Shown here one piece after another: positions 15,369 to 23,024 of a DNA stretch of 31,939 nucleotides (positions within the stretch are counted from its first letter, which is position 1; every line of letters begins with the position of its first letter). Both the position numbers and the translations under genes were made by a program. The notes under the pieces are model-generated. The model saw only the letters and a program-made list of their open reading frames with translations. It had not been told where the DNA came from and ran no database searches. The DNA comes from UM-FILTER-42-14 sp964586055 (lineage in GTDB: Bacteria; Patescibacteriota; Microgenomatia; UBA1400; PJMF01): contig CAZPFX010000009.1 of the NCBI GenBank assembly GCA_964586055.1, forward strand, positions 1-31,939, written 5' to 3'.

Positions 15369-15925
15369 CGAGACTCAATAAATTCTTGCTCTCGATAAGT
15401 TGCGGCATCGTTCACAAAACAACGAAGCAGAAATAAATAATCAGAAAGACGATTGAGATACTTTAAGTTGTTTGCAGAGACTTTTTGATCTTTCATTAAT
15501 GTGATCAGACGTCGCTCCGATCTTCTGCAAACTGTTCGAGCTAAATCGCAATAAGCACCTAGTTTTGTGCCACCAGGTAATAAAAACTTAGTATGCCAAT
15601 TATCAGAAAGAGATTCTTGAAGTGCGGTTGCTTCTTTTTCTAAAGCCTCGACAGCCGCTTCCCGCAACTTTGTCTTTGGTGATTGAGCAAGCTCAGCCCC
15701 TATGTAAAACAGGGTATCTTGAATAACATAAATAAATTTTTTGTGATCATCACGATCGACATCAAGATGGGTGGCGATAAGTCCAAGCCATGAGTTAAGC
15801 TCGTCTAAGGTACCAATGACTTCAAAAATTGGCGCATCTTTTGAAAGTCTAACGCCATTAATTAATCCTGAGGTTCCGGAGTCACCAGTCTTAGTCGAGA
15901 TAGAAATGATTGGCTTTTTTTTCAT
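15365..15925 (-). CDS. Cob(I)alamin adenosyltransferase, PduO/MMAB type
   Basis: A 186-residue ATP:cob(I)alamin adenosyltransferase that makes adenosylcobalamin. The N-terminal ATP-binding signature appears as STKTGDSGTSGLINGVRLSK. GTLDELNSWLG follows, then FLLPGGT and ARTVCRRSERRL with its key Arg/Glu residues, and YLNRLSDYLFLL near the C terminus. No cobalamin synthesis or B12-dependent enzyme gene is in the window; a class II ribonucleotide reductase elsewhere would be a plausible user (inference). The -10 TACAAT (+ strand 15934-15939) lies 8 bases before the start, so the mRNA is probably leaderless. The gene converges with lexA with a 4-base stop overlap. Confidence 0.9.
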   Translation of the reverse strand: MKKKPIISISTKTGDSGTSGLINGVRLSKDAPIFEVIGTLDELNSWLGLIATHLDVDRDDHKKFIYVIQDTLFYIGAELAQSPKTKLREAAVEALEKEATALQESLSDNWHTKFLLPGGTKLGAYCDLARTVCRRSERRLITLMKDQKVSANNLKYLNRLSDYLFLLRCFVNDAATYREQEFIESR

Positions 15926-15933
15926 ACTTTGTA

Positions 15934-15948
15934 ATTGTATCGTATACT
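15934..15948. promoter_or_regulatory. Back-to-back -10 elements of a divergent gene pair
   Basis: The minus-strand TACAAT (plus-strand bases 15934-15939), for the cobalamin adenosyltransferase gene, and the plus-strand TATACT (15943-15948), for the GNAT gene, are separated by only 3 bases. RNA polymerase cannot occupy both at once, so the two genes are expected to compete. The distances to the start codons are 8 and 10 bases. Confidence 0.5.
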
Positions 15949-15958
15949 AGGCATTCCT

Positions 15959-16960
15959 ATGTACACCTCTCAACTTCTTGAAGAATCAAAAGAAATCTCT
16001 GATTTAACTGAGGAATGGTCAATTCTTCAGGCTAAAAGCCTAACTAAAACTGTTTTTCAAACTCAAGTTTTTCAATCCACGTGGTGGGAAACCCTCGGTC
16101 AGGGCAAAAGAATCTTAATAGCTATTCGCAATGAAGAAAATCAATTGGTGGCATTAGCTCCAACTTTCCTACACGATAATTCCGGTGTCTCGCAATTAAG
16201 CTTACTTGGTTGTGTGAACGTCTCAGATTATTTGGATGTTTTAGTCGTCGATGATGAAAATGAAAATGTAGAGTCAATTTATTCGAGTATTTTATCCGCA
16301 GTAGATCAAATTCCGTGGGATAAATTGTTTTGGTGTAGTCTGCCAGAAAAATCTGTCACCAGAGCTTACTTAAAAAAATTCTTTGCAGAAAAGGGGAGCT
16401 TAAATGAATCAATTCAAGATGCGGTTCCGGTGATTTATTTACCACAAACTTGGGAAGAATACCTAGTCTCTGTAGGCAGAAAACAACGTCACGAAATTCG
16501 TCGCAAAGAGAGAAAGCTCGGCGAAGTTCAGCATGAATATATCGTGCTAGAAAACCCCAGCGGCAGCGATGTCGAAGACTTTATCGAGCTTCATAAGCAG
16601 TCGTCTCATGAAAAAAATGAGTTTTGGGACGATAATCACCTCAGATTTTTTCGCAACCTCATACCCGCCTTAGCTAGCGACAACAGAGTCAAGCTTTTCT
16701 TTCTTAAAGTTGAGGGCGTCCGAGTGGCTAGCATGTTGGCTTTTGATGAGCCAGAATCGCTGGCGCTTTATAACTCAGGTTTTTCATCTGGGACACATGA
16801 TGAGCTTAGTATTGGCTCGAATCTGATCGCCTACACAATTCGATATGCCATAGAGCAAAAAAAACAAACCTATGATTTCCTGAGGGGCGATGAAGCTTAT
16901 AAATTTAGATTTGGGGCCATTCGCACCAATGTCTACGATATTGAAATAGCTAGGTCTTAG
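15959..16960 (+). CDS. GNAT-fold acyltransferase (CelD/BioF2-like, Acetyltransf_6)
   Basis: A 333-residue cytosolic protein with the double GNAT layout of the CelD/FemAB-like group. The recognisable parts are WEEYLVSVGRKQRHEIRRKE, typical of the linker before the second domain, and the C-terminal GSNLIAYTIRYAIEQKKQTY-DFLRGDEAYKFRFG block that closes the acyl-CoA fold. Family members acylate sugars or amino acids in envelope polymers. The substrate is unknown. Start chosen at ATG 15959, since the upstream TTG at 15935 would lie inside the -10 elements. The 3' end overlaps the convergent CofE-like gene by 11 bases. A second protein of related fold is encoded at 29756. Confidence 0.72.
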   Translation: MYTSQLLEESKEISDLTEEWSILQAKSLTKTVFQTQVFQSTWWETLGQGKRILIAIRNEENQLVALAPTFLHDNSGVSQLSLLGCVNVSDYLDVLVVDDENENVESIYSSILSAVDQIPWDKLFWCSLPEKSVTRAYLKKFFAEKGSLNESIQDAVPVIYLPQTWEEYLVSVGRKQRHEIRRKERKLGEVQHEYIVLENPSGSDVEDFIELHKQSSHEKNEFWDDNHLRFFRNLIPALASDNRVKLFFLKVEGVRVASMLAFDEPESLALYNSGFSSGTHDELSIGSNLIAYTIRYAIEQKKQTYDFLRGDEAYKFRFGAIRTNVYDIEIARS

Positions 16961-17702
16961 AACTTTTTTGCCAAGGAACAGAAGTAAGAAGAGGACCATA
17001 AACATCGTCCTCTGGAGCAATATTAAATAAATCCAGTTCTGATTGGGTGGGTGGTTTTGAAGAAAACGTAATCCGAGGAATATCTTCAACAACAACCAAA
17101 GGCTTGCGATCAGCACCTTCACCCATTTCAATATTCGCTGCCACGGCTAAGCCCTCAGCAATACTTTCTTTTGTCATCACCAACTTTCTTCCAAAAAGAT
17201 CAGGCTCGCCAATTCTATCGAACAGAGCCTTAAAACCGCAGTAACTAACTGAGGTACCAATTATTCCCCATCTGAGCGGAGTAGTTTTGCTGTCTGTGAT
17301 CACAATCCCAAGCTCTTTAACGCCATAGTGTTCTCTGAGCTTTTCCCAGTACCAGGCTGCTGAAGCATAAGGATCCTTCGGCCACAGCACATACATGTTT
17401 TCGGCATTAGATTCATCGATTCCGGCATTAACCGCTAGCGTGCCATTAGTGATTGTGAGCATCACATCGAATTTTGAAATATTAGCAGGTAGGAAACTAT
17501 CAGCTTCTCTAGCAACCAAAGCGTGTTTTTCTTCTCTGGTTCCGGTTTTTTTCATTTCTACTGACCCTTCTGCCAATGCCACTGCTTTTGAGCTAATACA
17601 AAGAACGGATTTTTCTGGCAATGTGGGAATTACGGAAAAAATAATTTCAAGCAAATTTGAGTTTGGATGAAGAAGGGGCGTTTTGTAACTAGTTAGTTTC
17701 AT
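16950..17702 (-). CDS. CofE-like coenzyme F420-0:L-glutamate ligase family protein
   Basis: A 250-residue protein related to CofE, the enzyme that adds glutamate to F420-0 using GTP. Recognisable blocks are LCISSKAVALAEGSVE near residue 34, the metal/GTP-linked NAGIDESNAENMY near 112-124, and ITDSKTTPLRWGIIGTSVSY near 156-175. No F420 synthesis or F420-dependent gene is visible, so the substrate may be different; the family does catalyse gamma-glutamyl ligation, which fits the amino-acid ligase theme further right. It is divergent from uvrB with a 43-base spacer containing a palindromic -10. Confidence 0.72.
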   Translation of the reverse strand: MKLTSYKTPLLHPNSNLLEIIFSVIPTLPEKSVLCISSKAVALAEGSVEMKKTGTREEKHALVAREADSFLPANISKFDVMLTITNGTLAVNAGIDESNAENMYVLWPKDPYASAAWYWEKLREHYGVKELGIVITDSKTTPLRWGIIGTSVSYCGFKALFDRIGEPDLFGRKLVMTKESIAEGLAVAANIEMGEGADRKPLVVVEDIPRITFSSKPPTQSELDLFNIAPEDDVYGPLLTSVPWQKSSKT

Positions 17703-17725
17703 AGTGAGGGCAATTTGTGGCTCAT

Positions 17726-17739
17726 CTATTGTACAATAG
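17726..17739. promoter_or_regulatory. Palindromic bidirectional -10 between the cofE-like gene and uvrB
   Basis: CTATTGTACAATAG is a perfect 14-base palindrome. Each strand reads TACAAT as a -10 element. On the plus strand it ends 8 bases before the TTG start of uvrB; on the minus strand it leaves about 25 bases before the CofE-like ATG. It could be a shared promoter core, an operator, or both. Confidence 0.55.
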
Positions 17740-17745
17740 GCTGCT

Positions 17746-20004
17746 TTGCAACAAATTCCATTTAAACTTCAAGCGCCTTTTTCACCAACGGGAGATCAGC
17801 CCGAAGCAATCGATTGTTTAGCCAAGGGTATGGCCGAAGGCAAAAAACACCAAGTCCTTCTTGGAGTTACTGGATCTGGAAAAACCTTCACTATGGCCAA
17901 AGTTATAGAGAAAATGCAAAAGCCAACTTTGATAATTGCTCACAACAAAACGCTCGCTGCTCAGCTTTACCAAGAATTTAGAGATTTTTTCCCAGAAAAC
18001 GCGGTTAGTTACTTTGTCTCCTACTACGACTACTATCAGCCTGAAGCGTATATCCCTTCTACAGATACCTATATCGAGAAGGAGGCGACTATTAATGATG
18101 AGATTGATAAGCTTCGCTTGGCGACAACAACAAATCTACTGACTAGATCAGATGTTATTGTCGTCTCCTCAGTTTCTGCCATATATAACCTTGGTTCTCC
18201 GGTTGATTATGGCAAGCAGGTGCTTGAGCTCATCGAAGGACAACTCATTCAAAGAAAATCCTTGCTTTTGCACTTAGCTAACTTGCAGTATGTTCGCTCG
18301 GATATAGAGCTCAAGCGCGGTACATACAGAGTTCGCGGAGACACTATCCAGCTTTGGCCGGCTTACGAAAGTGTGGCTCTTAAAATTGAGTTTTTGGAAG
18401 AGACGATAGAATCAATTCGCTGGATTGACCCAATTTCTGGTGCGCCAACTACTCCAACAGCGACAACAGCCACTGTTGACTTTAGTCGAGATAAACAGGG
18501 AGGTCCTAGACGATTTATCGTTTATCCTGCTCGTCATTACTTAGCGGCAATCAAGGATCAAACAGATGCCATTAAGCAAATTGAAACCGATCTGAAAGAG
18601 CAAGTTTTGAATTTACAAAAAAATGAATTCACCCTTGAGGCATATCGCCTGCAACAAAAAGTTCAGTACGATTTAGACATGATTAAAGAGTTCGGATACA
18701 CCAATGGTATAGAGAATTACTCACGTTACTTCGATGGTCGCAGACCTAACGATCCACCTTTTACACTCATCGATTACTTTCATGAAAATGCAAAATCACA
18801 AAAAGACGGCTCTTTCATGACTTTCGTCGATGAAAGTCATATGACCTTGCCACAAATTAAAGGCATGCACAGCGGCGATCGCGCCAGAAAAGAAACACTG
18901 ATTAAGTATGGCTTCAGGCTGCCGAGTGCTCTAGACAATCGTCCTCTGACCTTTGATGAGTTCCTGGGTGTTTCTCAACAAAATCTATATGTCTCGGCAA
19001 CGCCGTCCGTTCTTGAAACTTCGCTAGCTGAGGGCGCGATCGCAGAACAACTAGTCCGCCCAACTGGTCTCATCGATCCTTCAATTGAGCTTAGAACCAG
19101 CCAGAATCAAATTGAGGACCTCGTAATCGAGATTTTGATTCGCAAGAAACAAGGGGAAAGAGTCCTAGTGACTACTCTAACTAAAAAAATGGCTGAGGCG
19201 CTGACTGAGTATCTGAATAATGATCAGAAAATTTCAAAGCTTGTGAAGTCATTCGCAGAGAGAAATCTACAAGAGGACCCCGAAAAAACAATTGCAAACT
19301 ATGAAACTGTCCCTTCTGATGCTCTTAAAATTGCCAAAATTCCAAGACATCTTTTTGTAGCCGCCGCCAGCTCAAACTCAAAAAAACTAGAAGGAAAGCC
19401 AATCGACTTTCCAAAAGTGGCCTATTTGCACTCCGATATTGAAACACTAGAAAGATCGCAAATTTTAGCTGATCTTAGACTTGGCACCTATGATGTTATC
19501 GTAGGCATCAACTTACTTCGCGAGGGTTTGGACCTACCCGAAGTTTCTTTAGTAGCTATCTTAGATGCTGACAAAGAGGGCTTCTTACGCTCTTCGACAG
19601 CGCTCATTCAGACAATGGGACGTGCGGCCCGGCATGAGCAGGGTAGAGTGATTCTATATGCAGACATGATGACTAAGTCGATGATCTTTGCCATTACAGA
19701 AACCGATCGCAGAAGAACTGTCCAACTTGCCTACAATTTAAAACACAATATCACTCCTGAATCTATACAAAAAGCTATTAAGCAGCCCATGATCTCACAA
19801 AAGAAAGTTAGAGACTCCGCTGCTGAAGAGCAAAAAAAATATGCCGAATCACATGTTGATATTGACAGCATGACTCCAAGAGATAAAACCAAGCTCGCAA
19901 AAAACTTACGTCGACAGATGCAGCAAGCAGTTAAGCTTATGGACTTCGAACACGCAGCTGAACTCCGCGATACTATTAAAACCCTAGAAACCCCGAAGCA
20001 GTAA
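17746..20004 (+). CDS. uvrB: UvrABC system protein B (excision-repair helicase), with insertion
   Basis: A 752-residue UvrB that loads onto damage with UvrA and recruits UvrC. Walker A is GVTGSGKT at 40-47. The beta-hairpin region has YYDYYQPEAYIP. Motif II is FVDESH near 359-364, and the helicase end reads GINLLREGLDLPEVSLV, then QTMGRAARH. The C-terminal UVR helix pair (RRQMQQAVKLMDFEHAAELR) contacts UvrC. The protein is about 80 residues longer than usual: residues about 491-556, between LTEYL and KVAYLHSDI, hold an insertion of roughly 60 residues not found in typical UvrB. Start is TTG 17746, since MQQIPFKLQAPFSPTGDQPE fits the family; it is probably leaderless. Confidence 0.96.
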   Translation: MQQIPFKLQAPFSPTGDQPEAIDCLAKGMAEGKKHQVLLGVTGSGKTFTMAKVIEKMQKPTLIIAHNKTLAAQLYQEFRDFFPENAVSYFVSYYDYYQPEAYIPSTDTYIEKEATINDEIDKLRLATTTNLLTRSDVIVVSSVSAIYNLGSPVDYGKQVLELIEGQLIQRKSLLLHLANLQYVRSDIELKRGTYRVRGDTIQLWPAYESVALKIEFLEETIESIRWIDPISGAPTTPTATTATVDFSRDKQGGPRRFIVYPARHYLAAIKDQTDAIKQIETDLKEQVLNLQKNEFTLEAYRLQQKVQYDLDMIKEFGYTNGIENYSRYFDGRRPNDPPFTLIDYFHENAKSQKDGSFMTFVDESHMTLPQIKGMHSGDRARKETLIKYGFRLPSALDNRPLTFDEFLGVSQQNLYVSATPSVLETSLAEGAIAEQLVRPTGLIDPSIELRTSQNQIEDLVIEILIRKKQGERVLVTTLTKKMAEALTEYLNNDQKISKLVKSFAERNLQEDPEKTIANYETVPSDALKIAKIPRHLFVAAASSNSKKLEGKPIDFPKVAYLHSDIETLERSQILADLRLGTYDVIVGINLLREGLDLPEVSLVAILDADKEGFLRSSTALIQTMGRAARHEQGRVILYADMMTKSMIFAITETDRRRTVQLAYNLKHNITPESIQKAIKQPMISQKKVRDSAAEEQKKYAESHVDIDSMTPRDKTKLAKNLRRQMQQAVKLMDFEHAAELRDTIKTLETPKQ

Positions 20005-20005
20005 G

Positions 20006-20014
20006 TGATATACT
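20006..20014 (+). promoter_or_regulatory. Extended -10 promoter (TGA TATACT) of uvrA
   Basis: TG-A-TATACT starts 2 bases after the uvrB stop. The predicted start site near 20021 gives a leader of about 20 bases containing a T8 run and no Shine-Dalgarno. uvrA may therefore be both read through from uvrB and separately initiated. Confidence 0.5.
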
Positions 20015-20041
20015 AGTTCCTCGTTTTTTTTAGAAAAACCC

Positions 20042-23011
20042 ATGTCACCAATACCCGATAAAATTCAAATTACTGGCGCTCGCGAACACAATTTAAAAGA
20101 TATTAATCTCTCGATTCCAAAAAATAAGTTAGTTGTTTTCACTGGCCTCTCTGGAAGTGGAAAAAGTTCCCTGGCCTTTGACACCCTTTATGCTGAAGGG
20201 CAGAGACGATATGTGGAAAGCCTCAGCTCTTACGCTCGTCAATTCCTGGGAATCATGCACAAGCCGGATGTGGATCATATTGAGGGTCTTTCTCCAGCCA
20301 TTTCAATAGATCAAAAAACTACTTCCCACAATCCTCGCTCCACTGTCGGAACTATCACCGAAATATATGATTATTTTCGTTTGCTCTACGCACGTGTTGG
20401 CCATCCCTTTTGCCCAAATTGCGGCAAAGAAATTTCTTCGCAATCTCTCGATCAAATAGTTGAACACATTCTTGATGCAACGACCTCTCGTTACCAAAAA
20501 AATCAAGTTCGAATGTTAATTTTGGCGCCTGTAGTAAAAAACCGTAAAGGCGAATTTCAGGGCCTATTACAAAACTTGCAGTCACAGGGTTTTTCTCGTG
20601 TCAGAATTGACAATGAATTATTCGAGCTTTTTGAGGACATCACCCTCATCAAAACCAATAAGCATCGCATCTCAGCCGTGGTCGACCGTTTTGTTTTTTC
20701 TGAAAAACAAGCTAAATCTGAAAAAGAACTGGGAATATTTAAACAAAGAATTACTCAGGCGGTAGAAGTAGCCCTAAAAATTTCTGAGGGAGAAGTCCTT
20801 GTCAGTTTCATTTTAGACGACTCTTTTACATTTCCAGAAAAACCTAAAAACTTCGACGACATACTTTTTTCAGAACATAGATCTTGCAGCGACTGTGGCA
20901 TTTCTTTTCGAGAAATTGAACCAAGATTGTTTTCATTTAACTCCCCAGAAGGGGCTTGTCCAACGTGCAACGGTCTGGGAAATTTGTTAAAAATAGATGT
21001 TGAAAAAATAATCGCCCCTTCTTTGACACTTAGTGAAGGTGCCATTATTCCATTCGCAAGAGTCTTAAGTAGTGACTCGTGGTGGTCAAGACTAATCCAA
21101 ACCGTGGCCAAAGAAGCAGGTGTAGATTTTCGAAAGACTCACTTCGAAGACATGACTCCAGACATCCAAAAATTGCTTCTTTACGGCGATAAAAAAGTCT
21201 ATGTTGTTGACGGCACGAATCGGTTTGGAAGTGAAACCAGCATCGAAGAAAAGTTTGAGGGATTTGTCACCAATCTTGAACGCCGATATGCAGAGACAGA
21301 CTCTGAATTCATGAGAAAAGAAATCGGTCAGTTTATGCAAAAACAGCAATGCCCAGACTGTCTTGGGAAGCGACTCAAGGAGCAAGCCTTAGGAGTAAAA
21401 ATTTCTGGACTCAATATCGCAGAATTAACCGCTCTCCCCATCGAAGATGCAATAAATTGGGTTGAATCAATAAAAGAAAAAGGAATTTTATCTGATCAAG
21501 AACTTCTGATTGCTGACTCAATCGTTAAAGAAATAATTTCGAGGTTAGAATTTCTCAACGCGGTTGGCCTAAACTACCTGACCCTGAATCGCGAAGCCTC
21601 AACTCTCGCGGGCGGTGAAGCTCAGCGCATTAGATTGGCTTCTCAAATCGGCACGGGTCTGACGGGGGTTCTTTATATTCTCGATGAACCAACAATTGGA
21701 CTTCATCAGCGCGATAACCACCGCCTTATTGAAACTCTCAAAAATCTTCAGTCTAAGGGAAATACAGTTGTTGTCGTTGAACATGATAGAGATGTCATGC
21801 TTGCCGCAGACTATCTTGTTGATTTCGGGCCTGGAGCTGGTGAAGCAGGCGGAAATATCATCGCAGAGGGAACTCCGGAAGAAGTGATCAATAACCCAAA
21901 ATCAGTGACTGGGTCATATTTAGCTCGCAAAAAAGATGTTGTTAGAAAAAGAAATCTGCCAACTAGGACGATTGTTTCGGACGATGAGGTTTTTACTAAA
22001 TCTAAAATAAGTCTCTTAGGTGCCACCCAACACAATTTGAAATCAGTTGATGCTGAATTTCCTCTTAATACTCTGACTTGCATCACTGGTGTCTCGGGAT
22101 CGGGAAAATCGACGCTTCTTCATGACATACTATATGCCCAGCTGATGCTGCACTTAGGTTTAAAATATCCCTCAAAACCTGGACTAATAGATAGAGCAAT
22201 GATTCCAAACGAAGTGAAAAGAGTCACACTTATCGACCAAAGTCCCATTGGGAAAACTCCTCGATCAAATCCAGCTACATACACCAAAGCATTTGATATT
22301 ATCAGAAAAATATTTACGGCTACTAAAGAAGCGCGGATTCGTGGCTTTAATGCTGGCCGCTTTAGCTTTAATGTCAAAGGTGGGCGTTGCGAAACTTGTC
22401 GTGGTGACGGCCAAATCAAAATTGAGATGCAATTTCTCCCAGATGTCTACGTCACTTGTGATGTTTGTCATGGAAAAAGATATAACGAGGAGACTCTCGC
22501 CGCCACATACAAGGGGAAGTCTATTTCTGATGTCCTTGATCTTAGCATTGAAGAAGCTTCTGTATTTTTCAAATCACATGGTGGAATTGCGCAAAAATTG
22601 CAAACCCTTTGTGATGTTGGCCTTGGATACTTACGATTGGGGCAACCAGCACCGACACTTTCGGGCGGTGAAGCCCAGAGGGTAAAGCTGGCAAAAGAGC
22701 TTTCTACAAAAAGCACTCAGCATATCGTTTATCTTCTAGATGAACCTACTACGGGCTTACACTTTGCAGATGTGCAAAAGCTTCTTCAGGTTTTAACAAA
22801 ACTCGTGGAACAAAAAAATACTGTCATTGTCATCGAACACAATCTTGATGTAATTAAAAACGCAGACTGGATTCTTGATCTAGGTCCTGAGGGTGGAGAT
22901 CAGGGAGGAAACATTGTTGCTACAGGCACTCCAGAACAAATAGCAGAAAACAGCAATTCTCATACTGGAGCCTATTTGAAAGTTGAACTCGCCCAGACTA
23001 AAAAGAGTTAG
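20042..23011 (+). CDS. uvrA: UvrABC system protein A (damage-recognition ATPase)
   Basis: A 989-residue UvrA with two ABC ATPase halves. Walker A sequences are GLSGSGKS (35-42) in the first half and GVSGSGKS in the second. Both signature regions (LAGGEAQRIRLASQ and LSGGEAQRVKLAKE) and the Walker B segments (YILDEPTIGLH, YLLDEPTTGLH) are present. Zinc-binding cysteine pairs are seen in FCPNCG, CSDCG with CPTCNG, and in the C-terminal module CETCRGDG with CDVCHG. Length and order are normal for the family. It sits 37 bases after uvrB; ATG 20042 is the family start (SPIPDKIQITGAREHNLKDI). Confidence 0.98.
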   Translation: MSPIPDKIQITGAREHNLKDINLSIPKNKLVVFTGLSGSGKSSLAFDTLYAEGQRRYVESLSSYARQFLGIMHKPDVDHIEGLSPAISIDQKTTSHNPRSTVGTITEIYDYFRLLYARVGHPFCPNCGKEISSQSLDQIVEHILDATTSRYQKNQVRMLILAPVVKNRKGEFQGLLQNLQSQGFSRVRIDNELFELFEDITLIKTNKHRISAVVDRFVFSEKQAKSEKELGIFKQRITQAVEVALKISEGEVLVSFILDDSFTFPEKPKNFDDILFSEHRSCSDCGISFREIEPRLFSFNSPEGACPTCNGLGNLLKIDVEKIIAPSLTLSEGAIIPFARVLSSDSWWSRLIQTVAKEAGVDFRKTHFEDMTPDIQKLLLYGDKKVYVVDGTNRFGSETSIEEKFEGFVTNLERRYAETDSEFMRKEIGQFMQKQQCPDCLGKRLKEQALGVKISGLNIAELTALPIEDAINWVESIKEKGILSDQELLIADSIVKEIISRLEFLNAVGLNYLTLNREASTLAGGEAQRIRLASQIGTGLTGVLYILDEPTIGLHQRDNHRLIETLKNLQSKGNTVVVVEHDRDVMLAADYLVDFGPGAGEAGGNIIAEGTPEEVINNPKSVTGSYLARKKDVVRKRNLPTRTIVSDDEVFTKSKISLLGATQHNLKSVDAEFPLNTLTCITGVSGSGKSTLLHDILYAQLMLHLGLKYPSKPGLIDRAMIPNEVKRVTLIDQSPIGKTPRSNPATYTKAFDIIRKIFTATKEARIRGFNAGRFSFNVKGGRCETCRGDGQIKIEMQFLPDVYVTCDVCHGKRYNEETLAATYKGKSISDVLDLSIEEASVFFKSHGGIAQKLQTLCDVGLGYLRLGQPAPTLSGGEAQRVKLAKELSTKSTQHIVYLLDEPTTGLHFADVQKLLQVLTKLVEQKNTVIVIEHNLDVIKNADWILDLGPEGGDQGGNIVATGTPEQIAENSNSHTGAYLKVELAQTKKS

Positions 23012-23017
23012 TACAAT
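23012..23017 (+). promoter_or_regulatory. -10 element (TACAAT) 7 bases before the GTG at 23025
   Basis: TACAAT lies directly after the uvrA stop and ends 7 bases before GTG 23025. The GTG gives a clean signal peptide, so the promoter and the protein agree on a leaderless GTG start. Confidence 0.5.
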
Positions 23018-23024
23018 AACCTCA

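Noticed and set aside
15935..15958. Earlier TTG start of the GNAT gene at 15935
   Set aside because: It overlaps the -10 elements of both divergent genes and adds eight residues with no family support; ATG 15959 fits better.
20021..20036. T8 run before uvrA as a terminator of uvrB
   Set aside because: There is no stable GC-rich stem in front of it; it more likely lies in the uvrA leader.
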